Assembly (NCBI GenBank): GCA_963832725.1
Contig: CAWHVG010000002.1
Location: forward strand, 1,597,684-1,661,683
DNA: 64,000 nucleotides
Reading direction: 5' to 3'
DNA from: JAEZBP01 sp963832725
Lineage (GTDB): Bacteria > Myxococcota_A > Polyangia > Polyangiales > Sandaracinaceae
Part shown: positions 9,864 to 19,258 of the stretch, piece after piece
Layout: each line of letters starts with the position of its first letter
Position numbering within the stretch: the first letter of the stretch is position 1
The notes under the pieces: generated by a model
Told to the model about the DNA's origin: nothing
Seen by the model: the letters and a program-made list of their open reading frames with translations, nothing else
Databases searched by the model: none
Translations under genes and position numbers: made by a program

Positions 9864-11207
9864 TCACGCGGGCTCGGGCGGGCTTCGCGGGACGGTGAAG
9901 TGAAAGCCCGCGTAGCGATCGATCTCGCTCTCGACCCAGATGCGACCCCCGTGTGCTTCCACGAGGCGCTTCACGATGTAGAGACCGAGACCGAGGCCGG
10001 GCTGCCCGCTCACGCGCGCGTCCCGGGTCCGGGTGAACTTCTCGAAGAGGGTGGGGAATTGATCCCGCGCGATGCCGCGGCCCTCGTTCGTGACGATCAC
10101 TTCGATCTCGTCCGCGTGGCTCAGCAGGCTCAGCTCGATGTCGGAGCCCGCCCGGGCGTACTTGCCCGCATTGACGAGGAGGTTGCCCAGAACCTGCCGC
10201 ATCCGGTCGGGATCGACCCAGCCCACGGGGCCCTGGCCACAGTCGACGCGGACCGCGTGACCGCCGAGCAGAGGCGTCACGTCCTCGAGGACCGACGTGA
10301 CGAGCGCTCCGAGGTCCACGCGGCGCGGCGAGAGGCGCAGCCGGCCCGACTCGATGAGCGCGGCGTGTGAGAGGTCGTCCACCATGCGGTCGAGGCGCTC
10401 TGCGTTCGTGAGGATCCGCGTCAGTATCAGTGTCTCCTTCTGCGACCGGTGGCCCTCGCCGAGCCGGAGGAGCAGCTCGGCGCCGAGGCGGATGGTGTGG
10501 ATGGGCTGACGCAGGTCGTGGGTGACGACGAGCATGGAAGGGTCGACGAGCGATACGGCCGGCTCCACGGCCGCGCGCGAGCCCTTCCACGGCGCCACGC
10601 GCTGTACCGCCTCCGACGCGCTCCCCTCGTGCACGATCGTCGCCTCGTCGCTCCGGAGCTTCGCCGCGGCGTGACCCCCGATCACGATGTGCGGCTCGCC
10701 GTCGAGCTCCTCGCGCAGCGTCTTCACCAACGCTCGCGTCGTCGGTACCCGCGCCTGGGTGGTCATCGAGAGGGCGATGAGCGCCGGATCCCACTCCGCG
10801 GCCTTGCGCACCAGGTCGTCGTTCGGGACGTCCGCGCCCATGAAGACCTCGTTCCAGCCCTCCAGCGCCAGGAGGTCGGCGAAGATTCGAGCGCCCAGGT
10901 CGTGGCGCTCCCCTTCGACACACGCGACCAGCGCGTGCGGACCGCCCTTCGACCAGGGGAGTCGAGGGGAGATGGCGCCGATGATGGTGCCCACGATGGC
11001 GCTCGCGATGTGCTCTTCGGCGACACCGATGTCGTGCTGCTCCCAGCGCGCGCCCACCTCGGCCATCGCCGGCGTGATCACGTCTTCGTAGAAATGCCGC
11101 ACGCCCCAATCCTGGAAGACGCCGAGCGCAGAGCGCACCGCTTCTTCCCGGTTGCCCGCGAGCAAGAGATCGAGGAACCATCGGCTCTCGGACGAGCTGC
11201 TCGCCAT
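9864..11207 (-). CDS. B12-binding (CarH-type photosensory) sensor histidine kinase
   Basis: A 447 aa soluble protein, start chosen at the ATG where family similarity begins. Residues 10-80 form the four-helix B12 cap and contain W55-x9-E65-H66, the signature of AdoCbl photoreceptors CarH/LitR. Residues ~90-205 are a Rossmann-type cobalamin domain with E100-x-H102-xx-G105 for axial His ligation. The C-terminal half is a kinase: H-box His230 (VVTHDLRQP), N-box near NLLVNAGKY, and the GLGLGLYIVKRL ATP-lid region. It probably senses light or adenosylcobalamin and signals by phosphotransfer. No receiver domain or partner regulator is adjacent, so it is an orphan kinase. It lies immediately left of the upstream divergent spacer. 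Confidence 0.85.
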   Translation of the reverse strand: MASSSSESRWFLDLLLAGNREEAVRSALGVFQDWGVRHFYEDVITPAMAEVGARWEQHDIGVAEEHIASAIVGTIIGAISPRLPWSKGGPHALVACVEGERHDLGARIFADLLALEGWNEVFMGADVPNDDLVRKAAEWDPALIALSMTTQARVPTTRALVKTLREELDGEPHIVIGGHAAAKLRSDEATIVHEGSASEAVQRVAPWKGSRAAVEPAVSLVDPSMLVVTHDLRQPIHTIRLGAELLLRLGEGHRSQKETLILTRILTNAERLDRMVDDLSHAALIESGRLRLSPRRVDLGALVTSVLEDVTPLLGGHAVRVDCGQGPVGWVDPDRMRQVLGNLLVNAGKYARAGSDIELSLLSHADEIEVIVTNEGRGIARDQFPTLFEKFTRTRDARVSGQPGLGLGLYIVKRLVEAHGGRIWVESEIDRYAGFHFTVPRSPPEPA

Positions 11208-11668
11208 CCTCCACAGGGGGGATGCAATCGCAGGGCTCGCCCCGGAAGTCGTGCGTTTCTGAGATGCATGGACAAACGCCTCGGACGCGTCGGACTCATC
11301 GAGGTCTGACGGCCGACCGAGCCGCGTGACTGCCGGGCGCCGCGCCGGCGGCGAGGTGGCCCGTCGCGGTCTGCTCTCGCCGCGGGACGTGCGCCGGGGG
11401 GCGAGCGCCCAGGAGGAACACCTGTGAGCGTTCGCGTCCGTTCGGGAGGCGAGGTCAATCGCCCGGCGCGCTGAGTAGGAACGCCCCAGCGTGGTGGTTG
11501 TGGCGGCCGCCTTGCTCGCCAAATCCTTCGGTGCCGCCGAGCTGGCGGGGAGGGTGCGGGAGGTCCTCGACCGGCCCGCGTGATCCATCCTCCGCTCGCG
11601 CGCGACCGCGAAGCTCCGGGTCTCCTCCTCGGTCGAAGGTTGGCGGACGGAGGGCGAGCTGCGCCAAG
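11208..11668. other. Intergenic region (461 bp), divergent promoters presumed
   Basis: Lies between the divergently transcribed B12 histidine kinase and the carboxyltransferase gene. Both neighbouring frames happen to stay open into it, but the translations are low-complexity Arg/Pro/Ser without family character. I see no RNA gene, strong hairpin or clear promoter motif. Confidence 0.5.
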
Positions 11669-13261
11669 ATGCGGCCCATGAGCGACGACGAGAGCGCCCC
11701 CGACGAGAACGTCCGGCCCGAGCTCGCGGAGCTCCGGACTCGGCTCGAGGCGACGACCGACGCGCATCGTCCGGACGCGGTGGCCAAACGGCGGCGCAAA
11801 GGGCAGCGGACCATCCGCGAGAACCTCGCCGACCTCGTCGACGAGGGGAGCTTCGTCGAGTACGGCGCGCTGGCGGTGGCGGCCCAACGCTCCACCCGGT
11901 CGATGGAGGAGCTGTGGCGGGTCAGCCCGGCCGACGGGATCGTGTGCGGCGTCGGGACGGTGAACGCGGCGCGCGTCGGCGAGGAGCGCGCGCGGACGAT
12001 GGTGCTCGGCTACGACTACACCGTCTTCGCCGGCACGCAGGGGCTGGTCGGTCATCGCAAGCTCGACCGCATGCTCGCGCTGGCCAAGGAGTGGCGCCTG
12101 CCGATCGTGCTCTTCGGGGAAGGGGGCGGCGGCCGGCCGAACGACACGGACACGTTCACGGTCTCCGGGCTCGACACCCCGAGCTTCCTGGCGTTCGCGT
12201 CGCTCTCGGGGATGGTGCCGCGGGTCGGCGTCGTCTCGGGGCGCTGCTTCGCCGGCAACGCGGCGCTCCTCGGCTGCTGCGACGTGATCATCGCCACCGA
12301 CGACAGCAACATCGGCATGGGCGGCCCGGTGATGATCGAGGCCGGGGGCCTCGGCCGCTTCGCGCCGGAGGACATCGGTCCGGCCGACGTGCAGGCGCGC
12401 AACGGTGTCATCGACGTGCGGGTCGAGGACGAGGTCGCGGCCGTCGGCGTGGCCAAGCGCTACCTCGGCTACTTCCAGGGGCCGCTCTCGCGCTTCGAGT
12501 GCGCGGACCAGCGCGCGCTCCGCGACGCGCTCCCCGAGAGCCGGCGTCGGGCTTACAAGGTGCGGCCGATCCTCGAGACGCTCGTCGACACCGGCTCCGT
12601 GCTGGAGCTCCGCCGCGGCTTCGGCCGCAGCCTGGTCACCGCCCTGGCTCGCATCGAAGGGAGGCCGGTCGGGATCCTCGCCAGCGACACCCAGCAGCTC
12701 GCCGGCGCGCTCGACGCCGACGCCTCGGACAAGGCCGCGCGCTTCCTCCAGCTCTGCGACGCGTTCGGTCTTCCCATCGTCTCCCTCATCGACACGCCCG
12801 GGTTCATGGTCGGTCCGAAAGCGGAGGAGACGGCGCTGGTGCGCCACACCTCGCGCTTGTTCGTGACGGCAGCCAGCCTGCGCGTGCCCTTCTTCTCCGT
12901 CGTGCTCCGCCGCGGCTACGGCCTGGCCGCGCAAGCGCTGTCCGGCGGGCATTTCCATGCGCCCTTCTTTCAGGTCTCGTGGCCGACCGGCGAGTTCGGC
13001 GGGATGAACCTCGAAGGCGCGATCCGGATCGGCATGCGCAAGGAGCTGGCGGCCATCGAAGACCAGGAGGCGCGGGAAGCGAAAGCGCAGGCGATGATCG
13101 CGGAATCGCATCGCCGCGGGACCGCGATGAACATGGCGTCGCTCGTCGAGCTGGACGCCGTCATCGATCCCGCCGACACCCGCGCCTGGCTCGTTCGTGG
13201 GCTCCGCTCGGTGCCGCCGGCGGCGGAAAGCGACCGCCGCCGCTTCATCGACACCTGGTGA
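11669..13261 (+). CDS. Acyl-CoA carboxylase carboxyltransferase family protein
   Basis: About 530 aa, the size of the beta (carboxyltransferase) subunit of biotin-dependent acetyl/propionyl-CoA carboxylases. It has two crotonase-like halves; Gly-rich segments such as FGEGGGGRPNDTD and GNAALLGCCDVIIATDDSNIGMGGP fit the acyl-CoA/biotin-binding oxyanion regions, and LIDTPGFMVGPKAEE is a classic C-half motif. It would transfer CO2 from carboxybiotin to an acyl-CoA. No biotin carboxylase or BCCP gene is nearby, so the substrate is unassigned and a non-canonical role is possible. Two in-frame ATGs (11669 and 11678) are plausible starts. Confidence 0.82.
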   Translation: MRPMSDDESAPDENVRPELAELRTRLEATTDAHRPDAVAKRRRKGQRTIRENLADLVDEGSFVEYGALAVAAQRSTRSMEELWRVSPADGIVCGVGTVNAARVGEERARTMVLGYDYTVFAGTQGLVGHRKLDRMLALAKEWRLPIVLFGEGGGGRPNDTDTFTVSGLDTPSFLAFASLSGMVPRVGVVSGRCFAGNAALLGCCDVIIATDDSNIGMGGPVMIEAGGLGRFAPEDIGPADVQARNGVIDVRVEDEVAAVGVAKRYLGYFQGPLSRFECADQRALRDALPESRRRAYKVRPILETLVDTGSVLELRRGFGRSLVTALARIEGRPVGILASDTQQLAGALDADASDKAARFLQLCDAFGLPIVSLIDTPGFMVGPKAEETALVRHTSRLFVTAASLRVPFFSVVLRRGYGLAAQALSGGHFHAPFFQVSWPTGEFGGMNLEGAIRIGMRKELAAIEDQEAREAKAQAMIAESHRRGTAMNMASLVELDAVIDPADTRAWLVRGLRSVPPAAESDRRRFIDTW

Positions 13262-13574
13262 GCGGTGGTGTCCCCATTCAGAGGGGGAAGAGGACGCGAA
13301 GAGCTAGTCACCCGGAACAGCAGTGAGTGGTAAATCCCGGCGAGCCATCGGCGTGCGAATCAAGGAACGACGACGAGGAATACCAAAGGTATTTCGAGGA
13401 GGAGTGACGCTGAGTCGCGCGTCGAGGGCCGGTGGGGTTTGCCACGAATCGCTGAGACGGGTGACTAGGCGAGCTCAGCAGCCAGACCGGCGTGACGTCT
13501 CGCGACGGGAAATCGCGGGGCGCCCTCTCGGCGAGCCACTGGACACCACGCCCGAGCGGAGAGAGCATGCTCGC
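13262..13574. other. Intergenic region (313 bp) with small AT-rich inverted repeat
   Basis: No coding gene seen. A perfect 6-bp inverted repeat with a 3-bp centre, AATACC-AAA-GGTATT, lies at 13379-13393 and stands out as an AT-rich island in very GC-rich DNA. It could be an operator for the downstream lipoprotein gene or chance; nothing else supports a role. Confidence 0.4.
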
Positions 13575-14000
13575 ATGAAACGAGCTCTCGTCGCGGTGCT
13601 CGCTGCCCTTCTGATCGTGGTCGGCTCGGGCTGCAGCTCCAATCTTTCCACCGGGGATGCGGGGTTCGACGCGGCCCCAGCACCGCTCCGGGACGGAGAG
13701 GTTCCGGCCTTCCCCACCTGCTCGAACCCGAGCTGGATGCAGGATCGGATTCAGATGTGGGAGGCCGCGCCCGTCGGCACTCCGGGCTACTCGATCACGC
13801 GCTACGTCTACCAGGGCCAGACGGTCTTCTACGTTCCCGCGCAGTGCTGCGACGGGCTCAGCGCGCTGCTCGATTCGTGCGGGCAGCCGATCTGTGCGCC
13901 CGACGGCGGGCTCTCCGGGGCGGGCGACGGGCAGTGCCCCGACTTCTTCGACGCCAGGACCGACGAGATGCTCGTCTGGTCCGATCCGCGCAATCCCTGA
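13575..14000 (+). CDS. Small Cys-containing lipoprotein, unknown function
   Basis: A 141 aa predicted lipoprotein: positively charged N-terminus, hydrophobic core and lipobox VGSGC (Cys20). The start is the ATG that gives a proper signal peptide; the open frame extends upstream without family character. The mature part has seven or so Cys residues (CSNPSW, QCCDGL, DSCGQPICAPDG, QCPDFF), suggesting a disulfide-stabilised surface domain. I do not recognise the family. It is convergent with the Ser/Thr kinase gene, whose end lies 22 bp away. Confidence 0.75.
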   Translation: MKRALVAVLAALLIVVGSGCSSNLSTGDAGFDAAPAPLRDGEVPAFPTCSNPSWMQDRIQMWEAAPVGTPGYSITRYVYQGQTVFYVPAQCCDGLSALLDSCGQPICAPDGGLSGAGDGQCPDFFDARTDEMLVWSDPRNP

Positions 14001-14022
14001 CGGGTGGCGCAGCCTCAGTCGT

Positions 14023-16029
14023 TCAGCTGCCTTCGTCGCTCGCCGGCGCGTCGCTCGGAGGCGGCCCGACCTCGAAGTCGATGGCGTTGATCTGGCCCCA
14101 CTCGACGGGCACGGTGACGGTCCGTCCGGGGCCGCGGCCGTAGGGGACCAACCGCAGCTCTTGCTGGCCGACCGGGAGGTGCACGCGCAGGGGGGTGCGC
14201 CCGAGCCTTCGAGAGCCGTGGAAGACCTCCGCCCAGCCGCCCCGGGCGGTGATCGCGACCTGTCCCTGCGAGATGTCGAGCGTAGTGCTGGGTCCGTGGG
14301 CTTCGTGGTCGGTCTCGGTCTCGGCGCGCGCGGCGCTCTCGTGGGCGGCCCCGACGGGCTCTCGGTGAGCGCGGTCGCTCGCCTCGCGCGTGCCGCTCGC
14401 GGACGAGCCGCGCCGCCTCGCGTCGTGGTGCGCGGCGGTCCCGTCGTTGGACGCGCCGTCTCCGTCGTGCGTGTCGCTGTCGCCGGGCTCGTCGGCGCCG
14501 GCGCTGACGTCGATCGCGCCCGCCGCGGCCGCGATCTCGGCGCTCGCTCCGCTGCTCGTCTCGCCGGTCTCGCCGCTCGCTTCGGCTGGATCGGTGCTCG
14601 CTTCCGCGGCCGCTGTGCCCGTCGCCGGGTCGGCCGGGCTCGTGCCTGCGCGCTCGTCGGCCGGAGGGTCGGCCACGTCCGCGTGGATGGCGCTCGTCGC
14701 CGCGAGGGGCCCGCCCGGCGCGAAGGGCCCGAGACCGGCGTGGCGAAGCCCGGCGACGCCTCCGCCGGCCAGGAGCAGCAGGAGCAGCGCCCACAGCCAT
14801 GCGCGACTGCGGGTCGGGAGCACGACCGGATCGTCCGGCTCGGGGTCGAGGCGCAGCGCGCGCTTGGGGCGCTCGGCCGACGCGTCCACTTCCTCGAACC
14901 AGGGCTGCCCTTCGGAGCCGGTGCTCAGCTTGGCCAGCTTGGTGGCGGCCTCGCCCACGCTCGCGTCGCGCCTCCCGGACGCGGGAGCGGTCGTCGTCGT
15001 CGTCGTCGCCTCCACCTCGGCCACCATCGCCCTCACCTCGCGCTGCCGCTCGGCGAAGAGGTAGTCCATCCACTCGGCGAGCTCGGCCGACTCGAAGCTG
15101 ACGCCCGCCCGCGCGATGAACGCCCTGAGATCGCGCCCCAGCTCTCGCGCGCTCCGGTAGCGCTTCTCGGGGTCGCGCTGGAGCGCTTTTTCGGCGATGT
15201 CGGCCAGCTTGCGCGGCACCCACGCGCGCCCTTCGTCGGCCCGTGGGATGGGCTCCTCCAGCACGGCCATCGCGCTCAAGATGGCCGTGTCCCGCCGGAA
15301 GAGATCCTTCAGCGTCAGCGTCTCCCACAGACACACGCCGAGCGCCCACACGTCGACGCGCTGATCGATGTGGCCGGCTCGGAGCTGCTCGGGCGCGGCG
15401 TAGGAGACCTTCCCCTTCATCACGCCAGTGTCGGTCTGGGTGACCCGCTCGATCGCCTTGGCGCAGCCGAAGTCGACCACCTTCACCGCGCCGTCGTAGG
15501 TCACGAAGAGGTTCTGCGGCGAGACGTCGCGGTGGATGATGTCGAGGCGCGTGCCGTCGGAGCCGCGGGTCTCGTGCGCGGCGTGCAGCCCCTCGCAGGC
15601 GTCGGCCAGGATGCGCGCGGCGATGTAAGGCAGCGCCTGCATCAAGTCGTCGCTCTCGCGCTCGACGATGCGCTCGATCACCTCGTGCAGCGGCTCGCCC
15701 GTCAGGTACTCGAGCGCCAGGTAGTAGGTGCCGTTCAGGTTGCCGAAGTCGTAGACGCTGCAGACGTTCGGGTGGCTGATCTGCGAGGCGATCTTGGCCT
15801 CGTCGAGGAACATGTCGACGAAGGTCTGCGCCCGCGCGAGGTGGCCGTGGATGGTCTTGAGCGCGACCAGGCGGTCGAAGCCCTCGGTCATCCGCATCCG
15901 GCCGAGGTAGACGGTGGCCATCCCCCCGGCGCCGAGCTCCCGGCGGAGGGTGAAGCGTCCGAGCTGGTAGGGCAGCCTGACGCCGAGCCCGGGTTGCTCG
16001 TTCTCGATCGGATTGGCGGGGGCGTTCAT
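14023..16029 (-). CDS. Membrane-anchored Hanks-type serine/threonine protein kinase
   Basis: A 668 aa eukaryotic-like kinase. Residues ~20-290 hold a complete catalytic domain: Gly-rich loop GAGGMATVY, catalytic Lys in VALKTIHGH, catalytic loop HRDVSPQN, DFG motif (VVDFGCAK) and APEQ, so it should be active. A single membrane helix (WLWALLLLLLAGGGVAGL) lies around residue 410, followed by an Ala/Glu/Ser-rich linker and a C-terminal beta-domain with PEGA-like repeats (VAITARGGWAEVFHGSRRLGRTPL). The ATG at 16029 (MNAPANPIE) directly precedes the kinase domain; an upstream in-frame start would add 30 unstructured residues. Such kinases are abundant in Myxococcota; the target is unknown. Confidence 0.9.
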   Translation of the reverse strand: MNAPANPIENEQPGLGVRLPYQLGRFTLRRELGAGGMATVYLGRMRMTEGFDRLVALKTIHGHLARAQTFVDMFLDEAKIASQISHPNVCSVYDFGNLNGTYYLALEYLTGEPLHEVIERIVERESDDLMQALPYIAARILADACEGLHAAHETRGSDGTRLDIIHRDVSPQNLFVTYDGAVKVVDFGCAKAIERVTQTDTGVMKGKVSYAAPEQLRAGHIDQRVDVWALGVCLWETLTLKDLFRRDTAILSAMAVLEEPIPRADEGRAWVPRKLADIAEKALQRDPEKRYRSARELGRDLRAFIARAGVSFESAELAEWMDYLFAERQREVRAMVAEVEATTTTTTAPASGRRDASVGEAATKLAKLSTGSEGQPWFEEVDASAERPKRALRLDPEPDDPVVLPTRSRAWLWALLLLLLAGGGVAGLRHAGLGPFAPGGPLAATSAIHADVADPPADERAGTSPADPATGTAAAEASTDPAEASGETGETSSGASAEIAAAAGAIDVSAGADEPGDSDTHDGDGASNDGTAAHHDARRRGSSASGTREASDRAHREPVGAAHESAARAETETDHEAHGPSTTLDISQGQVAITARGGWAEVFHGSRRLGRTPLRVHLPVGQQELRLVPYGRGPGRTVTVPVEWGQINAIDFEVGPPPSDAPASDEGS

Positions 16030-16379
16030 GCGCTGCGACCAGGGTACGCCCGATCGGCTCGCGTTCGCACCTCCCACCATGCCCACACGGAGCGAGCGCG
16101 CCGTGAGTGCGAGCACCACGCGCCGGCTCGGCGCGCCGGCGCGTTGGAAACGAGGGGCATTCCCCCTCGCCGTCCGACTCGAAAACGCGAGCAGCGGGCT
16201 CCCGGGGCGGGCTGGTATCCTCCCATCGGTATCGGCATCCGGAAGCTCCGTTGGGGCGTCGGCGGTCGAGGGGCGCGCGGGATGGACGGTGCGCCCGATC
16301 TCCGAGTGAGGTGGAGGGAGCTCGCCCCCGGTGCGAGACCCGCTGCGGAGCTCGGATGCGAAGGCGAAAGGAGACGAGC
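16030..16379. other. Intergenic region (350 bp) between divergent genes
   Basis: Separates the Ser/Thr kinase (leftward) from the amidohydrolase (rightward). No convincing gene, repeat or hairpin is visible beyond the AAAGGAG ribosome site of the downstream gene at 16367-16373. Confidence 0.5.
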
Positions 16380-18137
16380 GTGGCGTTCGACCTGAAGATC
16401 GTGGGCGGGACGGTGGTGGACGGAACGGGCGGCGAGCCCGTGCGTGCGAACGTGGCGGTGAAGGACGGCCGCATCGTCGAGGTGGGCGCCTGCGAGGGGG
16501 ACGCGACGCAGACCATCGACGCCGAAGGGGCGATCGTCACCCCGGGCTTCGTCGACATCCACACCCACTACGACGGGCAGGTGTCCTGGGACGACGAGCT
16601 GGCGCCGTCCTGCTTCCACGGCGTGACCACCGCGGTCATGGGCAACTGCGGGGTGGGCTTCGCGCCGGTGCGGAAGAAGGACCGACAGCGGCTCGTGGAC
16701 CTGATGGAGGGCGTGGAGGACATCCCCGGCGCCGCGCTGGCCGAGGGCATTCCGTGGGCGTGGGAGAGCTTCCCCGAGTACATGGACGCCATCGACGGCC
16801 GGCCGCACGCGATTGACTTCGGGGTGCAGATCGTCCACGACGCGCTCCGGGTGTACGTCATGGGTGAGCGGGCGCTGGCCGAGGAGCAGGCCGACGAGGA
16901 CGACGTCCAGAAGATGTGCGCGCTGGTGCGCGAAGCGCTCGAAGCGGGCGCGGTGGGCTTCTCCACCGGCCGCAGCGACAACCACCGCGCGGCCGACGGA
17001 AGCCACACGCCGGCGGCGGAGGCGGCGGCGGAGGAGCTGGTCGGGATTGCCCGCGCGCTCGAGGGGCTCGACCACGGCGTGCTGCAGGCGGTGAGCGACT
17101 TCGACATGACGGAGTCGGCGGGTCGCTTCGACGCCGAGTTCGACGTGCTCGAGAAGATGGCCAAGGCCGTCCCCGGGCACCCGATCAGCATCTCGCTCCT
17201 GCAGCGGCAGCGGGACTCCAAGCAGTGGGAGCGCATCGTGCAGCGGGCCGAGAAGGCCAAGGCGGACGGACTCGACATCCGCTTGCAGGTCGCCGCGCGC
17301 GGCATCGGTGTGCTGCTCGGGCTCGAGGCCACCTTCCATCCCTTCATGGGCTTCCCGAGCTACCGGGAGATCGCGCACCTGCCGCTGCCCGAGCGCGTGG
17401 CCGCGATGCGAGACCCGGCGCGCAAGGCGAAGATGCTCGGCGAGAAGACCGGGAAGGTCGCCGGCGACGGCAGCCCCATCCCGCCCTTGGCCGATCACCT
17501 CCTGGCCAACATCGACTTCGTCTCGATGAGCCTGTGGAGGCTCGGGGACGACGTCTGCTACGAGCCCAAGCGCGAGGACTCGCTCTACGGCGAGGCGATG
17601 CGGCGTGGTGTGGGCCCGCTCGAGGTCATCTACGACGCGATGTTGGAGAACGAGGGCGAGGAGCTGCTCTACTTCCCCATCTACAACTACATGGAGGGCA
17701 ACCTCGATGTGGTGCACAGGATGCTCACGCACCCGCTGGCGCTGGCCGGCCTGAGCGACGGCGGCGCGCACGTGGGCACGGTCTGCGACGCGAGCTTTCC
17801 GAGCTACATGCTCCTGCACTGGGCGCGCGATCGGGATCATGACCGCATCGCGCTGCCCGAGGTGGTCCGCATGCTCACCTCGGCGAACGCGCGGCACATG
17901 GGCTTCACCGATCGCGGGCTGGTGAAGGCCGGCATGAAGGCCGACTTGAACGTGATCGATCACGCGCAACTCTCGCTCTCGCGGCCGAAGCTCGTCCGCG
18001 ATCTTCCGGCGGGCGGAAAGCGGCTCCTGCAGCACGCGAGCGGCTATCGGGCGACCATCGTGAGCGGTGAGGTCGTGGTCCGGGACGACGTGCTCCATGA
18101 AGCGCGGCCCGGCCGCTTGGTGCGCCTCGGTCGTTGA
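16380..18137 (+). CDS. N-acyl-D-amino-acid deacylase family amidohydrolase
   Basis: A 585 aa metal-dependent amidohydrolase. The GTG start is chosen because AAAGGAG lies 6 bp upstream and the protein then begins at the conserved strand (FDLKIVGGTVVDGTG). The composite beta domain is followed by the metal-binding HTHYDGQ (HxH) and GVTTAVMGNCGVGFAP, both hallmarks of the D-aminoacylase/N-acyl-D-amino-acid deacylase branch. Later segments include GLSDGGAHVG with a metal-ligand Asp, and the closing composite domain (GLVKAGMKADLNVID). It hydrolyses N-acyl groups from D-amino acids or related amides; the true substrate cannot be read from sequence. Confidence 0.88.
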   Translation: MAFDLKIVGGTVVDGTGGEPVRANVAVKDGRIVEVGACEGDATQTIDAEGAIVTPGFVDIHTHYDGQVSWDDELAPSCFHGVTTAVMGNCGVGFAPVRKKDRQRLVDLMEGVEDIPGAALAEGIPWAWESFPEYMDAIDGRPHAIDFGVQIVHDALRVYVMGERALAEEQADEDDVQKMCALVREALEAGAVGFSTGRSDNHRAADGSHTPAAEAAAEELVGIARALEGLDHGVLQAVSDFDMTESAGRFDAEFDVLEKMAKAVPGHPISISLLQRQRDSKQWERIVQRAEKAKADGLDIRLQVAARGIGVLLGLEATFHPFMGFPSYREIAHLPLPERVAAMRDPARKAKMLGEKTGKVAGDGSPIPPLADHLLANIDFVSMSLWRLGDDVCYEPKREDSLYGEAMRRGVGPLEVIYDAMLENEGEELLYFPIYNYMEGNLDVVHRMLTHPLALAGLSDGGAHVGTVCDASFPSYMLLHWARDRDHDRIALPEVVRMLTSANARHMGFTDRGLVKAGMKADLNVIDHAQLSLSRPKLVRDLPAGGKRLLQHASGYRATIVSGEVVVRDDVLHEARPGRLVRLGR

Positions 18138-18147
18138 GGAGCGCTCG

Positions 18148-18621
18148 TCAGCGCTCGGTCGCCAGCAGCGCCGCGATGTACTGCGCGGCGTCGGGGTCGC
18201 CTTCGGGCGGCGCCCAGGGCGCCATCTCCTTGTCGGTCGCCGGATCCCAGGGGCCGGGCTTGACCTCGTAGAGGACGGCGTGGGGTCCGGTGACGACGAG
18301 CGAGTGCCACACGCCTGGCGGCAGATCGATGCCGCGCAGGGCTCCCTCGCCGAGATCGTGACGCGCCGTGACCTCGCCCTCGTCATCGAAGAGGAGGATG
18401 GCCACGGCGCCGTCGAGGAGAACGAAGGACTCGCTCTTGGGTGGATCGAGGTGACGGTGCGGGCGAACGTAGGTGCCGGGCAGCATCGCGTTCAGGAAGC
18501 GGTGCGGGTTGTCATCCGGGCCGGCGTGGAAGTCGAAGTTCATCCGGCGGCGCGGGCTCTGGCGGGCAGCTTCGAGCGTGCGTGCGAGGAGGGCCTCGTC
18601 GAGGAGCTGGATCTCGCTCAT
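18148..18621 (-). CDS. WbuC family cupin-fold metalloprotein
   Basis: A 157 aa protein with one cupin domain: PHRHLDPPKSESF supplies the HxH..E metal ligands and PPGVWHSLVV the later His. This pattern matches the WbuC family, often linked to O-antigen or polysaccharide loci though its reaction is unclear. The start is the ATG opening MSEIQLLDE; upstream in-frame sequence is antisense to the neighbouring gene and not family-like. It converges with the amidohydrolase, leaving a 10-bp gap. No polysaccharide genes lie nearby. Confidence 0.82.
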   Translation of the reverse strand: MSEIQLLDEALLARTLEAARQSPRRRMNFDFHAGPDDNPHRFLNAMLPGTYVRPHRHLDPPKSESFVLLDGAVAILLFDDEGEVTARHDLGEGALRGIDLPPGVWHSLVVTGPHAVLYEVKPGPWDPATDKEMAPWAPPEGDPDAAQYIAALLATER

Positions 18622-18702
18622 GGCCGTCGAGGATAGCCGCGCCAGAGGCGGCGGAATCAGGGCGCTTTTCTTGACGTCGCTACAGAGCGCCCGCTCGATG
18701 CG

Positions 18703-19251
18703 GTGGTGGACGTGACGCGCGACGGAGCGATGTGGCTGGCGGCCGTGCTCGGCGCGCTGGCGCTCGTCCAGAGCGCGCGTCTGTACTTTCGGGACGCGTC
18801 GACGCGCTGGCGCATGCGGGCTCGCGCTCGGCGGGCGGCGGCGGGAGAACGAGCTGCGGAGCCGCTCCTGAGGCGGGAGGGCTATCGCATCCTCGAGCGG
18901 CAGGCTCGAGCCTCGCTCGAGTACGCTCTGGATGGCGCGCCGGTGGCGGTGGAGGTGCGCGCCGACCTCTTGGTCGAGCGAGGCGGACGGCGCTGGGTGG
19001 CGGAGGTGAAGACCGGCGAGCGCGCGCCGCGCCTGTCGACGCGCGCCACGCGGCGGCAGCTCCTCGAGTACGGCCACGCCTTCGATGCCGCCGGCGTGCT
19101 CCTGGTCGATCCGGAGGCGGGGAAAGTGAGCCACGTCGCGTTGCCTCATCGCGGGTCCCCGGCGCCCCGGCACGGTCGCGAGCTCGGCATCTTCGCGCTC
19201 GGCCTGGCTCTCGGCGGTCTCGTCGCGGCGGCCGTGCTCGCGTCGCGTTGA
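18703..19251 (+). CDS. Membrane-anchored PD-(D/E)XK nuclease-like protein
   Basis: A 182 aa protein with a hydrophobic helix at each end (WLAAVLGALALVQSA near residue 12 and IFALGLALGGLVAAAVLAS at the C-terminus). Between them lies a compact domain with RADLLVERGGRRWVAEVKTG: an Asp followed by E-V-K, the core of the PD-(D/E)XK fold, then RRQLLEYGHAF, whose Gln/Tyr resemble the QxxxY motif of RecB-like or Holliday-resolvase-like members. A nuclease tethered to the membrane is unusual; it might instead be a degenerate, non-catalytic member. GTG at 18703 is used; ATG at 18730 is an alternative start. Confidence 0.65.
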   Translation: MVDVTRDGAMWLAAVLGALALVQSARLYFRDASTRWRMRARARRAAAGERAAEPLLRREGYRILERQARASLEYALDGAPVAVEVRADLLVERGGRRWVAEVKTGERAPRLSTRATRRQLLEYGHAFDAAGVLLVDPEAGKVSHVALPHRGSPAPRHGRELGIFALGLALGGLVAAAVLASR

Positions 19252-19258
19252 GCTCAGC

